A stretch of DNA of 64,000 nt from Niastella koreensis GR20-10 (GCF_000246855.1 NC_016609.1:3534001-3598000), one strand, 5' to 3'. Numbered from the stretch's first letter, positions 1-9,343 are shown. A program made the numbers and translations. The notes: generated from the letters alone by a model not told the origin.

Positions 1-1758
1 GTAATTCAGGGTATACTCCGCCAGCCTGTCCTGGATGTCCGTGTTTTGTGCGGCGGCATTTGCCTGCTTCAACGCATCGGGCGAACCCGGTCCGCTTATA
101 CCGGCACTTAAATTAGTGGGAAAATAGTATTCATACTTTTCTTTGTATGACTGGCCAGCCAGGTTTACTTTAAAGGAAAGATTTTTCAGGATCTGGTAAG
201 TTGCACTGGCATTGGCTGTGGTACGAACACCTTTACGGGTAATTTTCACCCGTTGCGCCAGTGCCAATGGGTTCTCAATACCCTGAAATGCATAGGTATA
301 ACCATCAATCTGTGCGCCTTCATTGGCATACGACAAAGCCGGGCTGCCATCGGGGTTAAAGGCAGGGAAGATAGGTACATATACCAATGCGCCCAGGATA
401 GGACCCTGGTTAAACCGGCCTTCCTGTACCTCGCGGTTATTAGTGCTGGTTACAAATACGCTGGAAGAGATCTTTAATTTAGGCGATACTTCAGCATCGA
501 TATTTGATCTGAAGTTAATGCGTTGCTGGAAAGTACTGTTTAAAATTCCAGGTTGATCCAGGTAGCCGCCACTTACCAGGTAACGAATGCCGTTATTACC
601 ACCTGAGAAAGTAAGATTGTGTCTTGTTACCAGTGCATTATTGTATAACACATCCTGCCAGTCGGTATTATACTTGGGGGCTATTATTTTTTGAGTGGGG
701 AAATCATACAGGTCTTTAATAATACAAACAGAACAGTTGCCTGCAGTTTGTCCTGATTTGGACACCCGGGTAGCATTGTCATCGGAATAAAATTTATCGT
801 CCCAGGCCAATCCTTTTGAGATCAGGATGTCTTTGTAGTTGGCATTCCGGCCATTTACAAACAGATCGGTAAACTGGTCGGCATTCATCAGTTTTATTTT
901 TTTAGCAAGCGACTGACTGCCAAGCTGGAAATCATAGCTCAGTTTTCCTTTACCTGTTTTTCCTCTTTTGGTAGTGATCAGTACTACGCCACCTGATGCC
1001 CGGGAACCATAAATAGCAGCAGAGGCCGCGTCTTTTAATATCTCTATTGATTCAATATCATCGGGGTTAATAAAAACGTCGTTACCTGCTGTAGCAGGAT
1101 TATAGCCATTCGTTCCACCGCCGCCGTTGCCCGGTCCCTGGGTAACGTTACCGCCCACAGGATAACCATCGATTACATACAATGGCTCAGAACTGGCATT
1201 GATAGAGCCAATACCACGCACCCGGATTTTTGCGCCGGAATAAGGCGCGCCACTCACCTGTGATACCTGTACGCCCGCTACTTTACCTACCAGCGCCTGA
1301 CTGATAGTAGGTGTTGATAGGTTCAGCTCACTGGCTTTTACGCTGGAAATGGCGCCGGTTACATCACTCTTTCTTAATTTCTGATAACCAATAGACACCT
1401 CATCCAGGGTTTTTATATCGTCTTCCAGTTTAACAACAATCACTGATTGGTTTGCCACACTAACTTCTTGTTTTGCAAAACCGGTATAAGAGAAGATGAG
1501 CGTGGTGTTTGCTGCGGCTTCGATGCTGAACTTTCCGCTTTCATCTGTCATCACCGTTTTGTTTGTCTTCTTGTCCTGCACACTTACAGCAGGCAATGGC
1601 AGTCCTTTTGAATCGGTTACCGTACCCGTAACCTTACCGGTTTGCGCCAGTACCGGGGTTCCCATAACCATACAAAGAATGCATGTCCACCACCAGAGGT
1701 GCCGGAAAATGCTTCTGTAACTTGCTGTGAAACGTTTGTGTTGAATTACCTTTCCCAT
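1..1758 (-). CDS. SusC/RagA-family TonB-dependent outer-membrane receptor (5' part; runs off the left edge)
   Basis: Reading the minus strand from the ATG at 1758 gives 586 uninterrupted codons to the window edge. The protein has a long n-region and a hydrophobic signal segment ending in LAQT (about residues 1-40). A carboxypeptidase-regulatory-like domain follows (GKVTGTVTDSKGLPLPAVSV, about 41-120), then a TonB plug with the typical SusC blocks IRVRGIGSINAS and ILKDAASAAIYGSRASGGV. Known for the family: it forms the outer-membrane barrel of a SusCD pair importing glycans or other large nutrients. The C-terminal barrel and any SusD partner lie outside the window. The gene starts 37 bp after the stop of the secreted protein at 1796-2671, so it is probably co-transcribed with it. 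The substrate cannot be told from this part. Confidence 0.93.
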   Translation of the reverse strand, partial: MGKVIQHKRFTASYRSIFRHLWWWTCILCMVMGTPVLAQTGKVTGTVTDSKGLPLPAVSVQDKKTNKTVMTDESGKFSIEAAANTTLIFSYTGFAKQEVSVANQSVIVVKLEDDIKTLDEVSIGYQKLRKSDVTGAISSVKASELNLSTPTISQALVGKVAGVQVSQVSGAPYSGAKIRVRGIGSINASSEPLYVIDGYPVGGNVTQGPGNGGGGTNGYNPATAGNDVFINPDDIESIEILKDAASAAIYGSRASGGVVLITTKRGKTGKGKLSYDFQLGSQSLAKKIKLMNADQFTDLFVNGRNANYKDILISKGLAWDDKFYSDDNATRVSKSGQTAGNCSVCIIKDLYDFPTQKIIAPKYNTDWQDVLYNNALVTRHNLTFSGGNNGIRYLVSGGYLDQPGILNSTFQQRINFRSNIDAEVSPKLKISSSVFVTSTNNREVQEGRFNQGPILGALVYVPIFPAFNPDGSPALSYANEGAQIDGYTYAFQGIENPLALAQRVKITRKGVRTTANASATYQILKNLSFKVNLAGQSYKEKYEYYFPTNLSAGISGPGSPDALKQANAAAQNTDIQDRLAEYTLNY

Positions 1759-1795
1759 TGTTGATTTTATTTGTGAGTAGTTTTTACTTTAATTG

Positions 1796-2671
1796 CTATT
1801 CCCAGCTGATCTGCATGTTGTTTACATTGTCTTTTCGCGATGAGCTGACCGCTATTCCTTTTGAATCGTTACCGAGGAATGTAAATCCTTCCAGTTCATC
1901 GGTACGGTCAGGGTCTACCACCTTAATTACCTGCTGCGCGCCTGTTTCTATTGATTTATTAAGATCCAGGTAGGTGAAGCGCCACCTTCTACCCTCTATT
2001 TGATTCTGAATAAGCACCAGCATACTTTTTGCGGGGATCCAGTGAAGGTTTTGCACCCAGGGTGTGCAGGTAAACTTTTTTACCAGCACGCCGTTTTCGC
2101 TGGTCTTTTTTGCATGTTGCAGTAAGGCAGGATCGTACAATCTTACTTCGTTTCCTTTACCGCCATAATCGGCAGTAGCCACATACCATTTGCCCTTGTA
2201 TTGCACATATTCGGGCCGGGTGCCCTGGATGCAGGCATCATCTTCAATGGTATTGAGCAGGTTGCCATCCAGGGTACCGGTGTTTAACAACCGCTGCCAG
2301 TTTACACAGTAGATAACTGCTTTCCATTTAGTACCGGCTGCATCGAGCCGGATGCTGTTGCCAATAAAGGTGGGTGAATGGCCATTCCAGGCAATACCGG
2401 TTGGATGATTGATCACATCTGCCCCATTCTCCGTAAGCTTACATTCCTTATTGAGATATACCGGTGAATCGCCGGTTATTTTAAACTCCCTGATCATACC
2501 TACTTCGCGGTCGCCATATAGGAACAGGCGTCCTTCCTGAAAAGAAGCTCCCTGGCAGGCGCCCAGGGAATCAACGGTACGCGCCTGCGCAATTTGCATA
2601 TTGATGTTGGCAGGATGGTCTTCTGCAAATAGCAGGAACAGGCATGCAATGGCCATGCTGGTTATCTTCAT
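1796..2671 (-). CDS. secreted protein of unknown function, possibly propeller-like
   Basis: A 291-residue protein with a short basic start and a hydrophobic stretch (MKITSMAIACLFLLFA), consistent with a signal peptide. I do not recognise a family. The sequence alternates short strands with aromatic and acidic turns (for example VQYKGKWYVATADYGGKGNE near 155-175 and DELEGFTFLG near 260), which would suit a beta-propeller, but no diagnostic repeat is obvious. It lies between a YdcF-like gene upstream (82 bp gap) and a SusC gene downstream (37 bp gap) on the same strand, so it is probably part of a nutrient-uptake operon. The fold is inferred from composition only. Confidence 0.72.
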   Translation of the reverse strand: MKITSMAIACLFLLFAEDHPANINMQIAQARTVDSLGACQGASFQEGRLFLYGDREVGMIREFKITGDSPVYLNKECKLTENGADVINHPTGIAWNGHSPTFIGNSIRLDAAGTKWKAVIYCVNWQRLLNTGTLDGNLLNTIEDDACIQGTRPEYVQYKGKWYVATADYGGKGNEVRLYDPALLQHAKKTSENGVLVKKFTCTPWVQNLHWIPAKSMLVLIQNQIEGRRWRFTYLDLNKSIETGAQQVIKVVDPDRTDELEGFTFLGNDSKGIAVSSSRKDNVNNMQISWE

Positions 2672-2753
2672 AAACAGTTAGTTTAATATGAACAGGTAAA
2701 AATGTATCCCGCTTAAACCGGGGTTAACGAATCAGGGTTACAGGCAAGCCGGA

Positions 2754-4010
2754 CTAAGGATCTAATGGTTCTGTTGGATTAATCTGTAATGCATCAATGG
2801 CCGGATAAAACTCAGCTTCCGTTTCAGTGAGGCGTTTGCCATTTTGAAAGGGTACTTCATTTAACTCCTTTAAGCATCTCGCGGCAAGCGTGTTTGTGAT
2901 CATCATGCTTTGCCCAACTGAGGTGGTAGTGATACAGGCTTTGTTGAAGGGCATTCCGTAACGGTATATGAGCCGTACACAGTTTCGTAAGTTGGTAGTG
3001 GTATGCCTTGCATGTGGCTCAATGATGATGGCATTTTCAGGTATGTTCAATTTTTCAATCAGGAACTTTTTCATTTCAACAGCTTCGCACCAGGTGGTTT
3101 TGTAGGGATGTACTTTACCGCCCGACACCATCACAAAAGGCGCTGCGCCTTTTTTATATTGCACGGCAGCCAGTCTGCAGCGCAACATACCTTCTGCACT
3201 TAAAGGTGTCTGAAGATCTTCAGGGCCCGCTCCCGGCACCAGGATCACAGCGTAAGGATAGGCATCCCACTTAATTGTTTTCACCCTGTTGTAAGCAGCT
3301 TTGTTTACCGTTTCGGCCATGGGTTCATAATCTGCTGCCTGCTCCCGTTCATTTATCTCCAGGTAACGGAGCGCACAGGTAAGCGAAGGCACAAAAAATA
3401 GCCTGACATTGGCGCATTCACTGGCTACGGTATAAGTGGAAGTGTACAATAACGAACCGTAGCGTTTATCATTTACATTAAAGCTGATGGAATCAATCAA
3501 TGGATAGTTTGGCTTCTTGCCTTCGGCATACACGCCAATAGCAAAGTTGATACCGCGGGCGTCCTGTTCCCAGGCCTTAACCAGCAGCTCGGCAGGCGTA
3601 CTGTTTTTATATAATACATAGGCGCCGGAGGCGATCAAATGCTTTTGCACCAGGCGGCCCAGCGCATTACTATTATTATATAATACCATTAACCGGGCGC
3701 TTATGTCACTGATCTCTTTTTCGCTGAACTCCATGCGTTCTGCGTAACACGACAAATTACCCGTACACTCCTGTCCGGCTTTCGAGAGCCCCGATAATTT
3801 ATTTGTCGCTATCGCTGCCAGTACGGTATCGCGTTCCAATAGTTGGCGCACCACACTGTCCTGCTGTAACAGCGTAAGTAAATAGTAGTTCTTTGTTTGC
3901 ACAAAGCTGTTGCCCCTGATCAGTTTGTAGTGTGGATCGGGCGCGGCCGGTTGACCATTTACTATATAACCAATACCAATTAAAAGTGTAGCCAGTACAA
4001 GTATCCTCAT
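2754..4010 (-). CDS. exported YdcF/SanA-like (DUF218) family protein
   Basis: A 418-residue protein with an N-terminal signal peptide (hydrophobic core LVLATLLIGIGYIV, cleavage near VNGQ). The C-terminal part, about residues 250-400, has the DUF218 layout: a strand running into a glycine-rich loop (AVILVPGAGP), then PLSAEGMLRCRLA, VMVSGGKVHPY, an E-H-ARHTTTNLRNC segment and a late CITTTSVGQSM strand. Family members are small Rossmann-like proteins linked to envelope integrity; their reaction is mostly unproven. The N-terminal 240 residues, which include several cysteines, are not recognised. It is the first gene of a minus-strand run leading to the SusC gene, and the upstream region is a 0.7 kb AT-rich intergenic stretch. 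Confidence 0.8.
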   Translation of the reverse strand: MRILVLATLLIGIGYIVNGQPAAPDPHYKLIRGNSFVQTKNYYLLTLLQQDSVVRQLLERDTVLAAIATNKLSGLSKAGQECTGNLSCYAERMEFSEKEISDISARLMVLYNNSNALGRLVQKHLIASGAYVLYKNSTPAELLVKAWEQDARGINFAIGVYAEGKKPNYPLIDSISFNVNDKRYGSLLYTSTYTVASECANVRLFFVPSLTCALRYLEINEREQAADYEPMAETVNKAAYNRVKTIKWDAYPYAVILVPGAGPEDLQTPLSAEGMLRCRLAAVQYKKGAAPFVMVSGGKVHPYKTTWCEAVEMKKFLIEKLNIPENAIIIEPHARHTTTNLRNCVRLIYRYGMPFNKACITTTSVGQSMMITNTLAARCLKELNEVPFQNGKRLTETEAEFYPAIDALQINPTEPLDP

Positions 4011-4375
4011 GTTGCCTTAGTTGGAATAATCGACTGCAAAATTGGTTTAGTTGGGTTATGCTATTGTCAAGAAGACATTATGCTATTATTAAATGTAAAT
4101 GTCGGTTGAGAGGGTTGACAGGTTGATAGAGTTGATATGGGGAGGAAGAAATTAAAAATTAGAAATGTGGAAAGAAAAAGGAGAAAGTGAAATACAGGTT
4201 GACCAGTTAACAGGTTGACCAGTTAACAAGTTGACACGTTAACAGGTTGACAAGTTTCGGGTCAATTAGGAGTACAGGGTTTTCCACTTCGGCATTCAAC
4301 ATTTGATATTCGACATTCGACATTTTGTATTCACTTTTCATTGCTCTGTTCTTCATTTTAAATTCTTCATTTCCC

Positions 4376-4389
4376 TGTAATCGGTTACA
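4376..4389. promoter_or_regulatory. LacI-type operator-like palindrome, copy 1
   Basis: TGTAATCGGTTACA matches its reverse complement at 12 of 14 positions and has the central CG with AA/TT flanks typical of LacI-family operators. An identical 14-mer lies 88 bp downstream. Both are upstream of the GH43 gene at 4712. The regulator is not in the window, so the assignment to LacI is by analogy. Confidence 0.55.
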
Positions 4390-4463
4390 TATATATCATA
4401 ATTCCAACAGGAAGCCAACCGACGTATTTGCTAATATTTGCAGGAAACAATCGGATTTATTCT

Positions 4464-4477
4464 TGTAATCGGTTACA
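4464..4477. promoter_or_regulatory. LacI-type operator-like palindrome, copy 2
   Basis: Second exact copy of TGTAATCGGTTACA, 88 bp after the first and about 235 bp before the GH43 start. Two identical sites at this spacing would suit cooperative or looping repression by a sugar-responsive LacI-type regulator (inference). Confidence 0.55.
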
Positions 4478-4711
4478 TTTTCTTTAAAAATGATATAAAT
4501 TCGCCAATGCGTCACCGGTTGCAGCAGTCAATGTATATATTGATTATATCCTGAAGACACGCCCTTAATTTTATTTCGGTAAATTCAATTGAAATTTTTT
4601 TTCATGCAGTTGATTACAGTCCGGGTCTTTGTTTACTTATTTCATTGAATGTTTTTTGGAACAATTATAAAAACTAAATAACCCGATTTAACGGTTCAAC
4701 AAACAAAACAT

Positions 4712-5803
4712 ATGAAAAGAAACAGTTTTATTCTTGCCTCTGCCATCGCTGTTATCTGCAGCTGTAACGATGCCGCATCAGACAAAGCGGCGCCGGCTTC
4801 AGATTCAAGCACAGTAAAAACCACTACCGAAAACAACAAGTATCTTTCGCAACCACTGGTAACGAACATTTATACTGCCGATCCTTCAGCCCATGTATTT
4901 AATGGCCGCATTTACATTTATCCCTCGCATGATACGGCTACGGGAACACCGGAAAACGACAATGGCGACCATTTCAACATGATGGATTACCATATCCTTT
5001 CCATGGATTCTGTAGGCGGTAAAGTAACCGACCATGGTGTGGCCCTGCACATCAAAAACATTCCCTGGGCCGGCCGCCAGCTCTGGGCGCCCGATGCGGC
5101 TTTTGCCAACAACACCTATTACCTGTACTTCCCGGTAAAAAACAAACAGGATGTGTTCCAGATTGGTGTAGCCACGTCAAAAACGCCGGAAGGACCATTC
5201 ACGCCCGAAAAAGAACCCATCAAGGGCAGCTATAGCATCGACCCCTGTGTATTCAAAGACGACAATGGTTCGTACTATATGTATTTTGGCGGCATCTGGG
5301 GCGGACAATTACAAAGATGGAATAACAACAAATACGACAGCGCCGGCAAATTGCGTCAGCCCGATCAACAAGCTATTTTGCCCCGCGTAGCCAAACTGAG
5401 TGCAGACATGAAGTCGTTTGCGGAACCGGTGAAGGAGATAAAAATACTGGACAGCGCCGGTAATTTATACAAGGAGAAAAACAATGACAAACGCTTTTTT
5501 GAAGCATCCTGGATGCACAAGTACCATGGTAAATACTATTTCTCGTATTCAACCGGCGATACGCATAACATCGTATACGCCATTGGCGACAGTCCGTACG
5601 GGCCTTTTACTTACAAAGGCTTGCTGTTAGCGCCTGTAGAGGGCTGGACGAATCACCATTCCATAATTGAGAAAGATGGCAAATGGTATTTGTTCTATCA
5701 CGACATTCAACTGTCGGGCAAAACACATTTACGCAATGTGAAGGTGACGCAGCTGTTTTATAATCCTGATGGAAGTATACAGACGGTGCATTCGCAGAAA
5801 TAG
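4712..5803 (+). CDS. GH43-family glycoside hydrolase, lipoprotein
   Basis: A 363-residue protein with a lipoprotein signal peptide (hydrophobic segment ending IAVICSC, probable lipidated Cys16 or Cys18) and a Ser/Thr/Lys-rich linker to about residue 45. The rest is one five-bladed GH43 catalytic domain. The three family acidic residues are visible: base Asp57 in TADPSAHVF, pKa modulator Asp177 in SIDPCVFKDD, and acid Glu264 in RFFEASWMHKYHGKYYFSYS. Known family activities are beta-xylosidase, alpha-L-arabinofuranosidase and arabinanase; the exact one is not decided here. It is probably surface- or periplasm-anchored. It stands alone on the plus strand behind two LacI-type operator-like sites and ends at a strong hairpin. 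Confidence 0.9.
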   Translation: MKRNSFILASAIAVICSCNDAASDKAAPASDSSTVKTTTENNKYLSQPLVTNIYTADPSAHVFNGRIYIYPSHDTATGTPENDNGDHFNMMDYHILSMDSVGGKVTDHGVALHIKNIPWAGRQLWAPDAAFANNTYYLYFPVKNKQDVFQIGVATSKTPEGPFTPEKEPIKGSYSIDPCVFKDDNGSYYMYFGGIWGGQLQRWNNNKYDSAGKLRQPDQQAILPRVAKLSADMKSFAEPVKEIKILDSAGNLYKEKNNDKRFFEASWMHKYHGKYYFSYSTGDTHNIVYAIGDSPYGPFTYKGLLLAPVEGWTNHHSIIEKDGKWYLFYHDIQLSGKTHLRNVKVTQLFYNPDGSIQTVHSQK

Positions 5804-5809
5804 TTATTT

Positions 5810-5858
5810 AGTTATTAAGTTCGTGAGTTAAAGTAAATAACTCACGAACTTAATAACT
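5810..5858. terminator. bidirectional hairpin between convergent genes
   Basis: A perfect 21-bp inverted repeat (arms 5810-5830 and 5838-5858, 7-nt loop) lies between the GH43 gene (plus) and the SRPBCC gene (minus), with A/T-rich sequence on both sides. The stem reads ttcgtgagttaa / ttaactcacgaa in its inner part. It probably terminates both transcripts. Confidence 0.75.
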
Positions 5859-5884
5859 TACGAACCTAAAAACTATTCTTCGAT

Positions 5885-6373
5885 TCACGATTTTCCTATC
5901 TCCTGCAATATCTGTTCATTAAAACCACCCTCTTTCGGATTCGGTTCTCCTTTACCAGTAGTGATCAGGTTGTACAAACTGCTTTCTATATAATTTCCCC
6001 AGGCCTTCTCACAAATATCATAACATTCTTCTTCCGGGGTCAATCCAACCTGGGTAAATTGCAGCAGCGTTTTATTTCCCTTCGGGGTTATCTCAAAAAC
6101 AATGGTATTGCCCTTCCATTCATGTTCATCCTGGGTAAAATTGAAGTAGTTATCGAGCACCTGCCAAACTACCTTTTTATCCGGCACCACTTCAATCAAT
6201 TTCATTTGGGCCCGGTGCGCGTCCTTATAATGATAATTGAATATTTCATTCAGCTTTTCTGTATTGCCTTCAATTTCCAGTGACCACCAGGCACGGGGAT
6301 TGGTGACTGCCTTGAATACTTCCGCGGGTGTTTGGTTTACTTCAATGGATGTTGTAAAGTCTTTTGATGCCAT
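5885..6373 (-). CDS. SRPBCC / AHSA1-like domain protein
   Basis: A 162-residue soluble protein with no signal peptide. It opens with FTTSIEVNQTPAEVFKAVTNPRAWW, the usual start of START/Bet v1-like AHSA1 proteins, and follows their pattern: a KVVWQVLD strand, then TIVFEITPKGNKTLLQFTQVGL and a C-terminal helix around WGNYIESSLYNLITTGKG. The fold binds small hydrophobic ligands; the physiological ligand is usually unknown. It is divergent from a GlxA-type regulator at 6522 with 148 bp between them, which suggests the regulator controls it. Confidence 0.85.
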   Translation of the reverse strand: MASKDFTTSIEVNQTPAEVFKAVTNPRAWWSLEIEGNTEKLNEIFNYHYKDAHRAQMKLIEVVPDKKVVWQVLDNYFNFTQDEHEWKGNTIVFEITPKGNKTLLQFTQVGLTPEEECYDICEKAWGNYIESSLYNLITTGKGEPNPKEGGFNEQILQEIGKS

Positions 6374-6521
6374 AAGTATAAAATTTAAATGATTTAAAAT
6401 CCTGTGCCTTCTCTAACAAAGCTACTGTCTTAATGTATGATGGTCTGGGTGGTAATTAGACATTTTACTGGGTTGATTTGGACAAAGTAATACCGTATCT
6501 TTAGCGTATAAATTCTTTGTT

Positions 6522-7505
6522 ATGAAACAGGTGGTGATACTGGTTCCGTTTCAGGACGTTAATTTAAGCAGCATTACCGGCACATATGAAATTCTGAAGC
6601 GGGCCAATGAATACTGGCAGCGGCTTGGCAATGAGTCTAAAATGAACATCCAGGTAGCAGGTTATGAGGAGGAATTGCAACTGGATGCCGGGCTGTTCAC
6701 CATCCATCCGGTACATATCAGGAATATAAAAAAAACCGACCTGGTAATTATTCCGTCGTTGGCCTGTCGTGATTTTGACAACATCATACAACAAAACCAG
6801 GAGCTGGTTGACTGGATCAGGGAACAATATAAAAACGGGGCTGAAATTGCCAGTATTTGTTCAGGCGCCTTTTTGCTGGCCGCCACCGGTTTACTGGAAG
6901 GAAAAACCTGCTCTACTCACTGGAATGTGGCTACTGATTTCAAACGCCTGTTCCCCAATATCAATTTACACCTGGATAAACTCATTGCCAGCGAACCGGG
7001 AATTTATACCAATGGCGGTGCATTCTCCTTTCTGAACCTTTGTTTGTTCCTGGTTGAAAAATACTTTAACCGCCAAACAGCCATTTACTGTTCAAAAATA
7101 TTTCAGATAGATATTGAGCGCTCTTCACAATCGCCTTTTCTGATCTTCCAGATCCAAAAGAACCATGGTGATGACCTGGTTTGTGAAGCACAGACTTTTA
7201 TTGAAGAAAACCTGGGCGAGAAGATCTCATTTGAAGACCTCGCTTCCAAACTGGCCGTCAGCCGCCGCAACTTCGACCGGCGGTTTATAAAAGCTACCGG
7301 CAATACCCCAGTGGAATATTTACAACGGGTAAAAGTGGAAGTAGCCAAACGGGCGCTGGAGAATGGCCGTAAGACCGTTTTCGAGGTAATGAACGATGTT
7401 GGTTATTCAGACGACAAAGCTTTCCGGGAAGTATTTAAAAAGATCACCGGGTTATCTCCGCTTGACTATAAAGCTAAGTATAATAAAGAAGGTAAATTAA
7501 ATTAG
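6522..7505 (+). CDS. GlxA-type transcriptional regulator (DJ-1/PfpI domain plus AraC-type HTH)
   Basis: A 327-residue protein. Residues 1-180 form a DJ-1/PfpI-like domain: VVILVPFQDVNLSSITGTYE at the start, and the nucleophile-elbow-like ASICSGAFLLAATGLLEGK near 110-130, followed by TCSTHW. Residues about 220-320 are an AraC-type double helix-turn-helix (FEDLASKLAVSRRNFDRRF, then VMNDVGYSDDKAFREVFKKITG). Proteins of this build are transcription activators with a sensor domain no longer acting as a peptidase. It is divergent from the SRPBCC gene, its likely target. Downstream, 7506-7726 contains only a decayed coding remnant. Confidence 0.9.
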   Translation: MKQVVILVPFQDVNLSSITGTYEILKRANEYWQRLGNESKMNIQVAGYEEELQLDAGLFTIHPVHIRNIKKTDLVIIPSLACRDFDNIIQQNQELVDWIREQYKNGAEIASICSGAFLLAATGLLEGKTCSTHWNVATDFKRLFPNINLHLDKLIASEPGIYTNGGAFSFLNLCLFLVEKYFNRQTAIYCSKIFQIDIERSSQSPFLIFQIQKNHGDDLVCEAQTFIEENLGEKISFEDLASKLAVSRRNFDRRFIKATGNTPVEYLQRVKVEVAKRALENGRKTVFEVMNDVGYSDDKAFREVFKKITGLSPLDYKAKYNKEGKLN

Positions 7506-7693
7506 CCCTGAGCGAAAGAGCCATCACAATGAAATCGTAAGGGCAGTCACCAGTATGTTCAGCTGCTTTCTTAAGGTTCTCATCGTTCATCATCAACGAA
7601 TTCAGGCTGCTGTCGCCATTGTTCACGAAACCAATGGTGCGGCCCGACTTACTGATATTGAACACATCCGGGCCCGGCAATGCCCACTCCAGC
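7506..7693 (-). pseudogene. decayed coding remnant of unknown family
   Basis: The minus strand between the GlxA-type gene and the phosphoesterase gene reads as protein-like sequence (LEWALPGPDVFNISKSGRT, then IGFVNNGDSSLNSLMM and AAEHTGDCPYDFIVMALSLR) with normal codon use, but in-frame stops lie just upstream and no plausible start precedes it. It looks like the C-terminal end of a lost gene. I do not recognise the family. The open frame continues a short way into the end of the GlxA gene, which is probably chance. Confidence 0.4.
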
Positions 7694-7726
7694 TGTTTAG
7701 GCTCCGCTCAGGACTATATTTCTACA

Positions 7727-9190
7727 TTACGCTAACTCCAGTTTTTCGGTATACACATTACCAAAGCGGTCGGTTACTTTTACGGTAATGCTTTTGGCTG
7801 TGGTCGAAGGAACAGCGGCAAACAAATGATCTGTTTCAACCGGTTCTACCCAGGTGTGTCGAACCGGTAACGTACCACCTTTGTATAACTTAAACGCTTC
7901 GGGATCAAAACCCACTATTTGTTCCATGGCGCCTTTGTCGTTTCCATCTTCCTGCCATTCTACTTTCCATTGCGGGTCCCAGTTCCAAACATTGGCCACC
8001 ACGGCCTCTGGTTTTGCGCTCACTTCCCCTTTTTTGAAAATGATGTGCTGTTTGTTTTTTGGGAAACCGGTGGATTTATAATACCATTTTATGTCTTCGC
8101 CATTCACTTCATACACACCATAACCGCAGGGAGTACCATCGCCACAAATGGGACCACTCCACCAGGCGCCGCATACGGTACCGTGGTTGTGTTCCATCAT
8201 ATTTCCTTCCACCCAGTTCACGTTAAAATGCGTATGACCGGTCATGAAGTGTACTTTATAAGGTTTCAGTAAACTAAACAGGCTGTCGCGATTGCTGGTA
8301 CCTGCTTCCTTGCCATTCTTTCGGGCGCCTTTTAATGCATCATCGAGCGGAATGTGCAACGACACCACCACCGTGCTGCCGGCGGGAACAGTTTGCAGGT
8401 CTTTCTCCAGCCATGCCAGCTGGTTGTCGTGTAAATAGCCGATATAACGGTGGGCCCCAATGTAAAACACATTATCCAGCACCACGTAGTGTATTTTGCC
8501 CCGGTTGAAGCTGTAATACGCCGGGCCAAAATGCTGATGAAAAGTATCCGCAGATTGTTCGTCGGAACGGGCTTCATAATTGATATCGTGGTTACCGATC
8601 ACCTGGAAGAAAGGAATACCGGTAGTGGCAACGGCCTCTTTATAATCGGCGAACAATTCAAAATGATCGAACACCAGGTCACCGCAACCAATACCATGAA
8701 TAGGTACATTGCCTAATTCTTTCACCAGGTCGCGGGTATCGGGCGCCGAAATGGTTTTTAATTTATTGGCATCTTCCTTATCCTGGATCTGCGTATCGCC
8801 CCAAACAATAAACGCATGTTTATCGTCATTCAACGAAAGTTTGGTAAGCGGGAAATCAATTACCTGGCCGGAAGTGTCACGTTTAATTGCTGCGTAAAAA
8901 CGTGCGATGCCTTTTTCATTGGGGATGGTATATCCCGGGGGCAGACTGATAAACACAAACTGCGCCTGATCGTGTACGATCAAACTGTATTTACCGCTGG
9001 CATCGGTCTTTGTAACGCCAAAACCATCGCTGATAACTACATTACCTATTCCTTGGCCCTGGGCTGTTACTTTACCTGTTACTGTTCCTGTTGCTTTACT
9101 ACCGGCGCCTGAATTGGCCATAGCGGCTGCAGGTACTACCGGAATGGCAGATAATAATCCGAGGCTTCTTAAAAAATGTCTTCTTTGCAT
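7727..9190 (-). CDS. exported calcineurin-like metallophosphoesterase with N-terminal Ig-like domain
   Basis: A 487-residue protein with a Tat-like start (QRRHFLRSLGLL, Ala-rich end near residue 25). Residues 35-115 form a carboxypeptidase-regulatory-like beta domain (GTVTGKVTAQGQGIGNVVIS). The metallophosphoesterase domain follows with visible metal motifs: GDTQ at 131-134 (Asp132), GCGDLVFD (Asp171), GNHD (Asn200, His201), SLHIP (His279) and TGHTH (His319, His321). The C-terminal 120 residues form a beta-rich domain typical of this class. The first motif has Gln where D-x-H is usual, as seen in some members. The substrate is unknown; phosphomonoesters, diesters or teichoic-like polymers are possible. 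It is divergent from a membrane-protein gene at 9344. Confidence 0.88.
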   Translation of the reverse strand: MQRRHFLRSLGLLSAIPVVPAAAMANSGAGSKATGTVTGKVTAQGQGIGNVVISDGFGVTKTDASGKYSLIVHDQAQFVFISLPPGYTIPNEKGIARFYAAIKRDTSGQVIDFPLTKLSLNDDKHAFIVWGDTQIQDKEDANKLKTISAPDTRDLVKELGNVPIHGIGCGDLVFDHFELFADYKEAVATTGIPFFQVIGNHDINYEARSDEQSADTFHQHFGPAYYSFNRGKIHYVVLDNVFYIGAHRYIGYLHDNQLAWLEKDLQTVPAGSTVVVSLHIPLDDALKGARKNGKEAGTSNRDSLFSLLKPYKVHFMTGHTHFNVNWVEGNMMEHNHGTVCGAWWSGPICGDGTPCGYGVYEVNGEDIKWYYKSTGFPKNKQHIIFKKGEVSAKPEAVVANVWNWDPQWKVEWQEDGNDKGAMEQIVGFDPEAFKLYKGGTLPVRHTWVEPVETDHLFAAVPSTTAKSITVKVTDRFGNVYTEKLELA

Positions 9191-9343
9191 AGGCCGGAAA
9201 GGTATTTATATAAGAAATTAAAGCTCGTGAAACCTGTATTAAGAAAATGTAACCTTTTTTAAACGTCTTTTAAAAAGGAAGTAAACACATTTAACGGTTA
9301 ATAACCTGGATGGAAGTAGCCCATAGTGGTGTCATGAATATAT

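Larger units (their letters stand above)
4011..4711. other. 700-bp gene-free region with phrase repeats and operator-like sites
   Basis: No coding potential is seen. 4100-4260 is made of short variations on gttgacaggttga and ccagttaacaggttgac. 4280-4375 carries the phrase cattcgacattttgtatt and runs of cttcattt. Related phrases recur at 12.52-12.69, 13.68-13.77 and 17.19-17.33 kb. Two identical 14-bp near-palindromes lie at 4376 and 4464, and the AT-rich stretch 4480-4711 presumably holds the GH43 promoter. Confidence 0.7.

Noticed and set aside
4195-4257. CRISPR-like array of gttaacaggttgaccagttaac units
   Set aside because: Units are contiguous and of uneven length with no unique spacers; it is a degenerate tandem phrase repeat.
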